10,967 bases of DNA from a candidate division BRC1 bacterium ADurb.BinA292 (lineage in GTDB: Bacteria > Sumerlaeota > Sumerlaeia > MVZB01). The translations under genes and the position numbers were made by a program. Location: NCBI GenBank assembly GCA_002068205.1, contig MVZB01000098.1, positions 1-10,967 of the forward strand, written 5' to 3'. The notes under the pieces are model-generated. The model was not told where the DNA came from. It searched no databases and saw only the letters and a list, made by a program, of their open reading frames with translations. Position 1 is the first letter of the stretch, and every line of letters begins with the position of its first letter. This document shows, in pieces, positions 1 to 7,062 of this stretch.

Positions 1-96
1 GCTCGTCGTGGTGGCGATCTTCAAGACGTTCGCCCCGGCGGCGGGTGCGGTCGTCGTGGCGTTCGGCGTCTCGTTCCCCCCCGGCGCCGTTCCCGC

Positions 97-120
97 TACA
101 ATTCACCCGGAACCCGGAGG
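97..120 (+). promoter_or_regulatory. Putative -10 box and Shine-Dalgarno site of the moeB-like gene
   Basis: TACAAT at 97-102 differs from the sigma-70 -10 consensus at one base. The -35 match 17 bp upstream (TTCCCC, 74-79) is weak. Transcription from here would give a leader of roughly 18 nt. GGAGG at 116-120 lies 6 nt before the ATG at 127 and decides that start. The -10 call is an inference; the ribosome binding site is clear. Confidence 0.5.
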
Positions 121-126
121 CCCCTC

Positions 127-1314
127 ATGCCCGACAACCCACCGCGCCCCGAAGAACTCCCCGCCCTTTCGCCCGCCGAACTCGTCCGCTATGGGCGTCA
201 CCTGGCTCTCCCCCGCTTTGGCGAGGTAGGCCAGCGCCGCCTCAAGCGCGCCCGCGCGCTGATCGTCGGCCTCGGCGGCCTCGGCTGCCCCGCTTCGCTT
301 TACCTGGCGGCCGCAGGCGTCGGCACGCTCGGCCTGATCGAGTTCGATCGCGTCGATGAATCCAACCTGCATCGTCAGGTGCTCTACACCTCGGCCGATG
401 CCGGCCGCCCCAAGCTGGAAGTTGCGCTCGAACGGCTCCGCGCCGTCAATCCGCATGTCCGCTTCGAACCGCATGCCGCGCGCCTGAACGCCGATAACGC
501 GCTGGATCTCGTCTCGCGCTACGACCTGGTCCTCGACGGCGCCGACAACTTCGCCACGCGCTACCTGGTCAACGATGCCTGTGTGCTCGCCGGCCGCCCG
601 AATGTTTACGGCAGCATCTACCGGTTCGAGGGCAAGGTCGCGCTGCTGGCGGCCCCGGCCGGGCGCGATCACCCGCGCGGCCCGTGTTACCGCTGCCTCT
701 ATCCCGAGCCGCCCCCCGCCGCGGCCATCCCCAACTGCGCCGAGGGGGGCGTGCTCGGCGTGCTGCCGGGGCTCGTCGGCGCGCTTCAGGCGGCCGAGGC
801 CATCAAGTGGCTTGCCCGCTGCGGCGAACCGCTGGCCGGGCGCGTCCTCCTGATCGATTCGCTGACGATGGAGTTCCGGACGCTGCGCGTCGCGCGCGAC
901 CCCGCCTGCCCGGTCTGCGGCGACCGGCCGACGATTACCCGCGTGCGTCAGCAGGCGGCCCGCTGCGCCGCTTCGCCGGCGGCGGCGGGACCCGGCTTCA
1001 GCGAAATCAGCCCCGCCGAACTGCACGACCGCATGCAGACCGCCGACGCGCTCTTCCTGATCGATGTGCGCGAGCCGTTCGAATGGGAAATCTGCCGCAT
1101 CGACGGCGCGCATCCGATCCCGCTCGGCCAGTTCGCCCATCGGCTGGACGAGATCCCCCGCGAGGCGGAGGTCGTCATTTACTGCAAATCCGGCGGCCGC
1201 AGCGCGATGGCCGCGGCCCTGCTCGCCCGCGCCGGATACCCCCGCGTCGCCAATCTGACCGGCGGGATCCTCGCGTGGGCCGACGTCGTCGACCCCGTCA
1301 TGCGCCGCTATTAA
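127..1314 (+). CDS. moeB: MoeB/ThiF-family adenylyltransferase with C-terminal rhodanese domain
   Basis: This 395-residue protein is an E1-like enzyme that adenylates the C-terminal Gly-Gly of a small sulfur carrier (MoaD or ThiS type). It is fused to a rhodanese domain that can supply the sulfur, the architecture of MoeZ, MOCS3 and Uba4. The nucleotide-binding loop GLGGLG is at about residues 48-53, followed by DRVDESNLHRQ. DGADNF lies at 138-142. A zinc site is formed by CYRC (C187, C190) and CPVC (C261, C264). NCAEGGVLG carries C204, the position of the catalytic cysteine in this family. The rhodanese part (about 292-395) has IDVREPFEWE and the active loop CKSGGRS with C353. All key residues are present and the length is normal. 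The start is fixed by GGAGG 6 nt upstream. Whether it serves molybdopterin, thiamine or tRNA thiolation cannot be told, because no carrier gene is adjacent. Confidence 0.93.
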   Translation: MPDNPPRPEELPALSPAELVRYGRHLALPRFGEVGQRRLKRARALIVGLGGLGCPASLYLAAAGVGTLGLIEFDRVDESNLHRQVLYTSADAGRPKLEVALERLRAVNPHVRFEPHAARLNADNALDLVSRYDLVLDGADNFATRYLVNDACVLAGRPNVYGSIYRFEGKVALLAAPAGRDHPRGPCYRCLYPEPPPAAAIPNCAEGGVLGVLPGLVGALQAAEAIKWLARCGEPLAGRVLLIDSLTMEFRTLRVARDPACPVCGDRPTITRVRQQAARCAASPAAAGPGFSEISPAELHDRMQTADALFLIDVREPFEWEICRIDGAHPIPLGQFAHRLDEIPREAEVVIYCKSGGRSAMAAALLARAGYPRVANLTGGILAWADVVDPVMRRY

Positions 1315-1361
1315 CCCCCGCCCCGCGCCCTGACCGGGAATCGGGCCGCCCTCTTTCTCAC

Positions 1362-1407
1362 GTCCCTTCCGTCCCGTTCGTCCTTTATGTCCCTATAGGT
1401 CCCTTCC
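1362..1407 (+). repeat. 9-bp phased pyrimidine-rich tandem repeat, copy 1 (5 units)
   Basis: Units are GTCCCTTCC, GTCCCGTTC, GTCCTTTAT, GTCCCTATAG and GTCCCTTCC. The spacing is 9 bp except for one 10-bp unit. The array begins 47 bp after the moeB-like stop codon and is followed by AAAA. The same motif, in the same orientation, recurs at 3432-3476 and 7089-7115. Confidence 0.85.
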
Positions 1408-1463
1408 AAAACACGCTCGCCGTACCATCCACGCCCCGCCCGCGCCACCCTCGGAAGAGGCGG

Positions 1464-1492
1464 TTGACACCACCGATTCCCCGTGTCAGGAT
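1464..1492 (+). promoter_or_regulatory. Candidate sigma-70 promoter for the mreB leader, with an overlapping inverted repeat
   Basis: A perfect -35 hexamer TTGACA (1464-1469) is followed after 17 bp by CAGGAT (1487-1492), a poor -10 with 3 of 6 matches. GATACG at 1490-1495 is an alternative with 20-bp spacing. The inverted repeat TGACAC (1465-1470) / GTGTCA (1483-1488), with a 12-bp centre, lies on the -35 box and spacer, where an operator could sit. Predicted transcription would start near 1499, giving a leader of about 187 nt for mreB. No other good -35 was seen in this gap. Confidence 0.4.
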
Positions 1493-1498
1493 ACGGTC

Positions 1499-1706
1499 GG
1501 GATTCCGGGGGGCACGCGGTGGCCCTGTGGAATGCATTGGATTGCGGTCTCTCCTGCGGTGGCGGGCGCGAGACGTCCCCTGAGCGCTACCTGTTCACCC
1601 CGTCAATCAGGCACGACACGCCCCGTTGATCCTGTGATTGGTTGGCCGCGCTCAGCCCGACCCGGTTGCGCGGCAGTAACATTCGATGGCCTCAGCACTC
1701 AACCGC
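1499..1706 (+). ncRNA. Possible structured RNA: mreB 5' leader or independent small RNA (6S-like shape)
   Basis: Nested complementary segments can form one long rod: GGCC 1521-1524 with 1688-1691; GAATG 1530-1534 with CATTC 1680-1684; CTGC 1554-1557 with GCAG 1673-1676; GGCGGGC 1561-1567 with 1655-1662 (one bulged A); TGAGCGC 1581-1587 with GCGCTCA 1648-1654; CAATCA 1604-1609 plus GG with TGATTG 1635-1640 plus CC. An outer GCGGT 1516-1520 may pair with ACCGC 1702-1706. The lower stem brackets the mreB ATG at 1686. GTCCCCTGAGC at 1575-1585 is a string I recall from gammaproteobacterial 6S RNA, and the size (about 190 nt) is also similar. However, the motif sits farther from the 5' end here and pairs differently, so 6S identity is weak. 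GC-rich DNA folds easily by chance. Confidence 0.3.
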
Positions 1707-2729
1707 ATGTACTCGCTTGATATCGGCATCGACCTGGGGACCGCGACCACGCTGGTCTACGTGCGGGGCGAGGGCATCATCATCGCCGAACCCTCCGTCG
1801 TCGCGATCCAGTCGGGCACCCGCCGCACCCTCGCGGTCGGCGCCGACGCCAAGCGCATGCTCGGCCGCACCCCGGGCGATATCGTCGCCATCCGACCGAT
1901 GAAGGATGGCGTCATCGCCGATTTCGCCGTCACCCAGAGCATGTTGGCCCACTTCATCACCAAGGCCCGCGTCCGCTGGCGCTGGCTCCCCTTCGCCCGC
2001 ATCCGCGTCGTCATCTCGGTCCCCTCCGGCATCACCGAAGTCGAAAAACGCGCCGTCGTCGAATCGGCCGAGCAGGCCGGCGCCGACAAGACGTTCCTCA
2101 TCGACGAACCGATGGCCGCCGCGATCGGCTCGGGCCTGCCCGTCACCGAGCCCGGCGGCTCGATGATCATCGACATCGGCGGCGGCACCACCGAGGTCGC
2201 CGTCATCTCCCTCGGCGGCATCGTCGTCTGCATCAGCGAGCGCACCGCCGGCGACAAGATGGACGAAGCCATCGTCCAGCACATCAAGCGCAAATATAAC
2301 CTGCTCATCGGCGAGCGCACCGCCGAGGAGATCAAGATCCGCATCGGTTCGGCCTACGAGCTGCCCGAGGAGCGGACGATGGAGATCAAGGGGCGCGATC
2401 TGGTCGCCGGCCTGCCGCGCACGATCACGATCACCAGCGAGGAGATCCGCGAGGCGCTCGCCGAGCCGGTTTCCGCCATCGTCAACGCGGTCAAGTCGAC
2501 GCTGGAGAAAACCCCTCCCGAACTGGCCGCCGACCTCGTCGATAAGGGGATCATCATGGCGGGCGGCGGATCCCAGCTCAAGGGGCTCGATACGCTCCTC
2601 ATGCAGGAGACCGGTCTCAACGTCCAACTGGCCGATAATCCGGAAACCGCGATCGTCCTGGGGACGGGCAAGACGCTCGATTCGATCCGGATCCTCCAGA
2701 ATCTCAACGGCTTCTCGCATCACCGCTGA
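1686..2729 (+). CDS. mreB: Rod-shape-determining actin homologue MreB
   Basis: MreB forms membrane-associated antiparallel filaments that guide the elongasome and set rod shape. This 347-residue protein has the full actin-fold ATPase set: phosphate-1 motif GIDLGTATT near residues 14-22, the catalytic-region DEPMAAAIG with E141, and phosphate-2 motif DIGGGTTEV at 163-171. The MreB signature around AGDKMDEAIVQHIKRKYN is followed by GERTAEEIK, and the adenosine-binding IIMAGGGSQLKGLD lies near 289-302. The end, LGTGKTLD, is typical. The length matches the family. The first ATG (1686) has no clear Shine-Dalgarno; a second in-frame ATG at 1707 (codon 8, MYSLDIGIDLG) would also give a normal N-terminus and would clear the foldable leader. 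mreC and mreD, the usual downstream partners, are absent. Confidence 0.95.
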   Translation: MASALNRMYSLDIGIDLGTATTLVYVRGEGIIIAEPSVVAIQSGTRRTLAVGADAKRMLGRTPGDIVAIRPMKDGVIADFAVTQSMLAHFITKARVRWRWLPFARIRVVISVPSGITEVEKRAVVESAEQAGADKTFLIDEPMAAAIGSGLPVTEPGGSMIIDIGGGTTEVAVISLGGIVVCISERTAGDKMDEAIVQHIKRKYNLLIGERTAEEIKIRIGSAYELPEERTMEIKGRDLVAGLPRTITITSEEIREALAEPVSAIVNAVKSTLEKTPPELAADLVDKGIIMAGGGSQLKGLDTLLMQETGLNVQLADNPETAIVLGTGKTLDSIRILQNLNGFSHHR

Positions 2730-2759
2730 TCCGGTCTTGTTCTTGCTCCCCCTTGGCAT

Positions 2760-2777
2760 CGCCGGCCCGCCCCGGCG
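2760..2777 (+). other. Small GC hairpin between mreB and yceD
   Basis: CGCCGG (2760-2765) and CCGGCG (2772-2777) form a perfect 6-bp stem with a 6-nt loop, 30 nt after the mreB stop. No T run follows, so it is not a convincing terminator. mreB and the DUF177 gene could be co-transcribed. Chance occurrence in GC-rich DNA is possible. Confidence 0.25.
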
Positions 2778-2824
2778 CCGCTTCCGGTCGGCTCCACCAC
2801 GCTCCGCCCCTCGGAGATTCCCCG

Positions 2825-3403
2825 ATGCCTTCCGACCTGAAACTGCTCGTCGAGCGCCTCCGCGATCAACCCCTCGATCTGGAGCTGGACCTCGACCCGC
2901 GCCAGTTGCAACTCGTCGACGAGGAATTCGACTTCACCGATCGCGTCCGCGGCCGCCTGACCTTTCGCATGGCCGGCGCCGACATCGTCGCCCAGGGCGA
3001 TCTGACCGCCCGGATCACCGGCCGCTGCGTCCGCTGCCTCGGGCCCGCCGCCGCGGAAATCCACGTCCCGGTGACGGAGGTCTGGATGCACGGCCCCGGC
3101 CGCGATGAGCGCGGAATTGCCGCCGACGCCGACGACCTCGACCTGACGCGCTTCTACACCGGCGAGGTAATTGAGCTGGCCGAGCCGCTGCGCGAACTGA
3201 TCATGGCCGAACTCCCCGACCGGCTCTATTGCGACCCCGACTGCAAGGGCCTCTGCCCCGGCTGTGGCGCCAACCTGAATACGGAGCCCTGCGCCTGCTC
3301 GCCCGAGGTCCGCCGCCAGCGCGAAACCGGCCGCGAGCCCGATTGGAAACAGACGCTCAAGAACCTCCATCTGGGCGATTCCGGAGGATCGGAACGAACC
3401 TAG
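2825..3403 (+). CDS. yceD: DUF177/YceD family protein (23S rRNA accumulation factor type)
   Basis: This 192-residue protein belongs to the DUF177 (YceD) family, linked in bacteria and plastids to 23S rRNA accumulation and usually encoded next to rpmF (ribosomal protein L32). It has the central CVRC pair (C68, C71) in the context ITGRCVRCL and a C-terminal Cys-rich segment with C136, C140, C144 and C147 (LCPGCGANLN), then C156 and C158. The tail DWKQTLKNL corresponds to the family's terminal W-x-x-L motif. The ATG at 2825 is chosen because GGAG at 2813-2816 lies 8 nt upstream. An upstream in-frame TTG at 2753 would only add a low-complexity Ala/Pro/Gly stretch. No rpmF follows; the next 116 bp hold a repeat and then a lipoprotein gene, an unusual separation. 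The extra cysteines suggest metal binding, which is inferred. Confidence 0.85.
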   Translation: MPSDLKLLVERLRDQPLDLELDLDPRQLQLVDEEFDFTDRVRGRLTFRMAGADIVAQGDLTARITGRCVRCLGPAAAEIHVPVTEVWMHGPGRDERGIAADADDLDLTRFYTGEVIELAEPLRELIMAELPDRLYCDPDCKGLCPGCGANLNTEPCACSPEVRRQRETGREPDWKQTLKNLHLGDSGGSERT

Positions 3404-3431
3404 CGGACCACGGATCGGATTGCCTTCCACA

Positions 3432-3476
3432 TCTTCTTATGTCACTTATGTCCTTTGCGTCCCTTGTGTCCCTTCT
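3432..3476 (+). repeat. 9-bp phased pyrimidine-rich tandem repeat, copy 2 (5 units)
   Basis: Five units in exact 9-bp register: TCTTCTTAT, GTCACTTAT, GTCCTTTGC, GTCCCTTGT and GTCCCTTCT, then GAAA. The array starts 28 bp after the yceD stop and ends 43 bp before the lipoprotein ATG. It reads in frame with the lipoprotein gene (Met-Ser-Leu-like triplets), so an automatic caller may wrongly extend that gene through it. Confidence 0.85.
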
Positions 3477-3519
3477 GAAACACGGATTCGATGACCTCTC
3501 CATGGAAGGCCCCCTCCAC

Positions 3520-4434
3520 ATGAACACACGGTCCCGCCTGCGGCCCCGCTCCGGCGCGTTGCGCTGGGTCCTGCCGCTGATCCTCCCGGCGCTGCTCAAC
3601 GGCTGCGCCTGGCTGGGCGGCAGGCCGGACTTCGCCTACCCCGAAACCCTCACCCGTCAGCCCTTCGCCCAGACCCTGACCGACCCCAGGCACTACAAGG
3701 AGGCCTACCGCGAGGTCTTCCCCTTCCTGCCGAAGGTCCACATGATGGGTCGGCTCTCGGCCAGCAGCGGCTGGTGGCCCGGCCAGCGTCACTTTGATTT
3801 CTCGTTCTTCGGGCTCGACCGCAATCAGTTGCGCCTCGGCGGCTTCCATCGCGCCGCCGGCATTCGCCTCTTCGATGTCATGGTCGTCGACAACATCATG
3901 ACCGTCACGTTCCACGAGGGCGGCCAGCAGGGCCACGTCTTCCAGGGACCGATCCCCCCCGAAGGCTCCCCCTTCCTCGCGCGCTACGGCGTCGAGCCGG
4001 GCGACCTGATGCCGATCTTCCAAATCGGCTCGCAAATCACCGGCAGCCGCTTCCGCGTCACCGTGTCCGGCAAGGACTGGATCCTCGAGCCGCTCGAACC
4101 GCTCGCCGAGGCCCCCGGACTGCGCCGGATCCTCCTCGACGCCCGCAGCGGCCTCCCCCGCCGGATCGACTGGGAAACCGACAATCGCGCCTGGCAGGTC
4201 TGGTATACGCGCTGGGACTACTTCACCGATGAACAGATCGGCGAAACCCGGCTGATGCCCCAGGAAGTCCTCATCGAGGGGCAACGGCCCCGGACCCGCA
4301 TTCGCCTCGATATCACCGAGGACAGCTATCAGTTCGGCACCCGCGTCCCCGACCGGATTTTCCAGGTCGACGTCCCCTACCGCTATCTGTTCCATCCCCT
4401 CAACGAGCTCGATGAGGTCTTCGACACGGAATGA
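3520..4434 (+). CDS. Outer-membrane-type lipoprotein partner of an RND exporter (LolA/LolB-like, tentative)
   Basis: This 304-residue protein has a basic N-terminus (about residues 1-15), a hydrophobic stretch (16-27) and a lipobox Leu-Asn-Gly-Cys with C29 as the predicted lipidated residue. The mature part is rich in beta-prone alternating segments and ends with FQVDVPYRYLFHPLNELDE. Its style resembles LolA/LolB-type lipid-binding beta-sheet domains (for example GRLSASSGWWPGQRHFDFSFF and VFQGPIPPEG), but I see no diagnostic motif. The start at 3520 is chosen for GGAAGG at 3504-3509 and because it places the signal peptide correctly; upstream in-frame Met codons at 3502 and 3439 would put a repeat-encoded leader in front. 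The gene overlaps the RND gene by 4 bp (ATGA), so translation is probably coupled. A role in passing lipid or another hydrophobic cargo from the pump to the outer membrane is an inference. Confidence 0.75.
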   Translation: MNTRSRLRPRSGALRWVLPLILPALLNGCAWLGGRPDFAYPETLTRQPFAQTLTDPRHYKEAYREVFPFLPKVHMMGRLSASSGWWPGQRHFDFSFFGLDRNQLRLGGFHRAAGIRLFDVMVVDNIMTVTFHEGGQQGHVFQGPIPPEGSPFLARYGVEPGDLMPIFQIGSQITGSRFRVTVSGKDWILEPLEPLAEAPGLRRILLDARSGLPRRIDWETDNRAWQVWYTRWDYFTDEQIGETRLMPQEVLIEGQRPRTRIRLDITEDSYQFGTRVPDRIFQVDVPYRYLFHPLNELDEVFDTE

Positions 4435-7049
4435 GACGGCGCTTCCTCCGCTTCCTGGCCATCACCACATTCCGCCATGCCTGGTTCTTCTTCCCGCTGC
4501 TGGCCCTGTTGACCGCGGGGGCGGTCCACACCCTGCGCCGCATGGAGGTCGACACCAGTCTGGTCGCCTTCCTTCCCCCTGCCTCGCCCGAAGCCCTCAA
4601 TATCCGCGAGGTCGTGCGCGACTACCGCAACCTCGAACCGATCGTCGTCACCGTTCGCTCCAGGGAGCCCGGCCACGAGGCCGTCCTGATCAGCGTCGCC
4701 ACCGAACTGGCCCGCTGGCTCGACGATGCGCGCTACTTCCTCCCCCCGATCTACCGCGTCGACGAACTCGCCCAGGATTACTACTCCTCCCTCTCCGATC
4801 TGCGCCTGATCCAGTTGCTGACCCCCGAGGACTGGGCGGAGCTGCGCGACGCCGACAACCTCGCGCGCCACCTCAAGCGGCTGGCGGCCCATCGCCTCAA
4901 CGCCTTCGCCCCCGCCGAAGTCCGGCGCGCCCGCACGCTCCGCGAAGACCCCCTCGGCGCCCTCGAGGCCATCCAGCGGCGCGTCGCCATCAGCCGCGGT
5001 CCGACCCGGCTCGAAACCCGCGACGGCTACTTCATGAGCCCCGACGGCCGCGCCATCTACCTCCTCCTTTACCCCGTCGTCTCGGCCGAAAACGGCCGCA
5101 ACGCCACCCGCATCCTCTGGTTCCTGCAAAGCAGCCGCCGCTCGATCCTGGAACGGCGCGCCCCCTGGGCCGATCTCGTCGAGATCGATTTCGCCGGCAA
5201 TCACGTCACCACCGCCCGCCAGATCGAAAGCGTCCAGGACGACTTCGACAAGATCCTCAAGATCACCGTTCCCCTCGCCTTCCTCCTCGTCCTGCTCGTC
5301 TTTCACAAGCTGGAGTCGCTCTTCTTCATCTTCCTCCCCCCCGCCATCGGCCTGGTCTGGACCCTCGCCCTGGCCACGCTCGCCTTCAACGGCATCTCCG
5401 CCGTCATGGCCGCGTTCCTGATCGTCATCTCGGCCATGGGCATCGGCTACAGCATCCACATGTATCACCGCTTCACGCTCGAACTGTATCAGAAGCGCAA
5501 TTACTACCGGGCGCTCTCGCGCTCCTACGTCGAAACCGGCCGGGGCGTTCTCGCCTCGGCCGTCATTGTCACGGTCCTCTTCGCCCTCCTGTTCGTCACC
5601 TCGCTGCGCGACGTGCAGCATTGGCGCGATCTGTCGCGGATCCTCCGCGATTCGCAGGGCCTCGCCCAGTTCGGCATCATCGCCGCCATCGCCATCCTCT
5701 GCAACATGCTCGCCTGTCTCATCGTGATCCCGCTCTTCGCTTCGCTCAAGGCCCTGCTGGCGCGCGGCCGCGTCAAGCCCGTTCAGCTCTATCGCTTCAG
5801 TCTGGAGCGCTTCTATGAACCGGCCGTCACCCGCCCGCGCATGACCCTCGGCGTCATGCTCCTGCTCAGCGTCTTCCTCGGCTACCAGGCCCGCAACCTC
5901 GATTTCTTTCCGCGGTTCGCCTCGATTTCAGCCTTCTTTTATCCCGCCGACGAGCAACTCGGCGAGGCCGACAACCGCTTCGGCCGGCCCGGCCGCCCCG
6001 TCATTGCCGTCGTGCGCGGCGATACCCTGCAGCGCGCCCTCGAACAGAACGACCAGCTCTACCGCAACCTGAACCGCCTCGATCGCGACGTCTACGGCAT
6101 CCTCTCCTACGACTCGCTGCGGATCGCGCTGCCGTCGATCCGCTCCCAGCAGGAAGCCTTGAACGAATTGCGCCGCATCGATCTGGCGCGCCTGCGCGAC
6201 GAGCTGCAGGCCGCCGCCGGCGACCTCAAACTCGCCCCGGGGGTCTTTCAGCGCTACCTCGAACAACTGCGCCAGCTTCAGTTGCGCAGCGACAACCCCG
6301 ATTTCCTGCGCTTCTCCGCCAATGAAAGCGACGCGCTCAAGAACACCGTCTGGCGCTACCTGACCAGCCGCGAGGACCCCGACGGCAAGCGCCAGTACTA
6401 TGTCGCCACGATGATCTACCCCCGCGCCGGCGGCTTCCCCCCCGACCGGCTCGACGCGATGACCGCAGCGCTCCGCGTCGACCTCGATCAGCTCGAACTG
6501 ATCGGCGACCCCTTCGTCGAGCGCGAGCTCGCCCAGCTCATCAAATACAACCTCGCGATCATGATCCTGATGGCCGTCCTCTGCATCCTCCTTGGCCTGA
6601 TTCTTCACTTCCGCAGTTCACGGCTGGCGTGGCTCGTCTTCATCCCCGTCGTCGCCGAAATCGTCTGGATCTGCGGCCTGATGGCGCTCGCCAACCTGCG
6701 CATCCATTTCTTCACCGTCCTCGCCCTGCCGCTCATCCTCAGCCTCGTCCTCGACAACGCCCTGCAGCTGACGCAGTATCATCACGACCGGCGCCCCTGC
6801 TCCGTCCGCCACGCGATGCTCGCGGTCGGCCGCGTCATCCCGCTCACCGCCGGCATCATGGCCCTGTGCTATGGCACGTTCGCGCTGATGCGCCATCCCG
6901 GCTTCCGCCAGTTCGGCCTCACCGTCCTGCTCGGGTCGGCCGCCGTCCTCGTCGGCAGCGCGATGCTGCTCCCCGCCCTGCTCCAACTCCTCGGCCGCGG
7001 CCAGTCGCTCGGCGTCGTCCTCCGCGTCGACAGCGAAACCGAAATCTGA
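4431..7049 (+). CDS. RND/MMPL superfamily exporter, 12 predicted membrane helices
   Basis: This 872-residue inner-membrane protein has the RND (MMPL/HpnN-like, COG1033-type) layout. TM1 lies near residues 17-33, followed by a periplasmic domain (about 40-272). TM2-TM6 lie near 275-295, 299-320, 323-345, 373-393 and 413-436, and TM7 near 470-488. A second periplasmic domain (about 490-700) contains a helical Leu/Arg-rich part at 570-625. TM8-TM12 lie near 705-725, 730-754, 758-778, 800-818 and 826-850. Such pumps use the proton gradient to move lipids, hopanoids or other hydrophobic molecules to the outer envelope. The TM10 acidic residue is present (D775 in LVLDNA). The equivalent TM4 position is glycine (G339 in MGIGYSIHMYHRF) where the family normally has Asp. 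The start overlaps the lipoprotein stop (ATGA). Cargo is unknown. Confidence 0.87.
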   Translation: MRRRFLRFLAITTFRHAWFFFPLLALLTAGAVHTLRRMEVDTSLVAFLPPASPEALNIREVVRDYRNLEPIVVTVRSREPGHEAVLISVATELARWLDDARYFLPPIYRVDELAQDYYSSLSDLRLIQLLTPEDWAELRDADNLARHLKRLAAHRLNAFAPAEVRRARTLREDPLGALEAIQRRVAISRGPTRLETRDGYFMSPDGRAIYLLLYPVVSAENGRNATRILWFLQSSRRSILERRAPWADLVEIDFAGNHVTTARQIESVQDDFDKILKITVPLAFLLVLLVFHKLESLFFIFLPPAIGLVWTLALATLAFNGISAVMAAFLIVISAMGIGYSIHMYHRFTLELYQKRNYYRALSRSYVETGRGVLASAVIVTVLFALLFVTSLRDVQHWRDLSRILRDSQGLAQFGIIAAIAILCNMLACLIVIPLFASLKALLARGRVKPVQLYRFSLERFYEPAVTRPRMTLGVMLLLSVFLGYQARNLDFFPRFASISAFFYPADEQLGEADNRFGRPGRPVIAVVRGDTLQRALEQNDQLYRNLNRLDRDVYGILSYDSLRIALPSIRSQQEALNELRRIDLARLRDELQAAAGDLKLAPGVFQRYLEQLRQLQLRSDNPDFLRFSANESDALKNTVWRYLTSREDPDGKRQYYVATMIYPRAGGFPPDRLDAMTAALRVDLDQLELIGDPFVERELAQLIKYNLAIMILMAVLCILLGLILHFRSSRLAWLVFIPVVAEIVWICGLMALANLRIHFFTVLALPLILSLVLDNALQLTQYHHDRRPCSVRHAMLAVGRVIPLTAGIMALCYGTFALMRHPGFRQFGLTVLLGSAAVLVGSAMLLPALLQLLGRGQSLGVVLRVDSETEI

Positions 7050-7062
7050 ATCCCGACCCACG

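Noticed and set aside
2..229. + strand frame open from the left edge to 229, with hydrophobic start LVVVAIFKTFAP and high third-position GC up to about 88
   Set aside because: It would overlap the well-supported moeB-like start by about 100 bp and loses its codon bias after position 90. It might be the tail of an upstream gene, but the evidence is too thin.
103..1140. 345-codon - strand ORF antisense to the moeB-like gene
   Set aside because: Typical shadow ORF of a GC-rich gene; Arg/Ala/Gly-rich with no family motifs, while the + strand has a complete enzyme.
1692..2759. 355-codon - strand ORF covering all of mreB
   Set aside because: Asp/Gly/Ala-rich low-complexity translation, the mirror of high-GC third positions in mreB; no domain recognised.
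2753..2824. TTG-initiated N-terminal extension of the DUF177 protein
   Set aside because: GGAG is placed 8 nt before the ATG at 2825, and the extension is low-complexity intergenic sequence.
3442..5621. Long - strand ORFs (3442-4395 and 4383-5621) antisense to the lipoprotein and RND genes
   Set aside because: Acidic low-complexity shadows; the KGHKGRKGHK stretch at the end of one is only the 9-bp repeat translated backwards.
4412..5818. 468-codon + strand ORF inside the RND gene
   Set aside because: Arg/Pro-rich out-of-frame shadow of the clear 12-TM protein.
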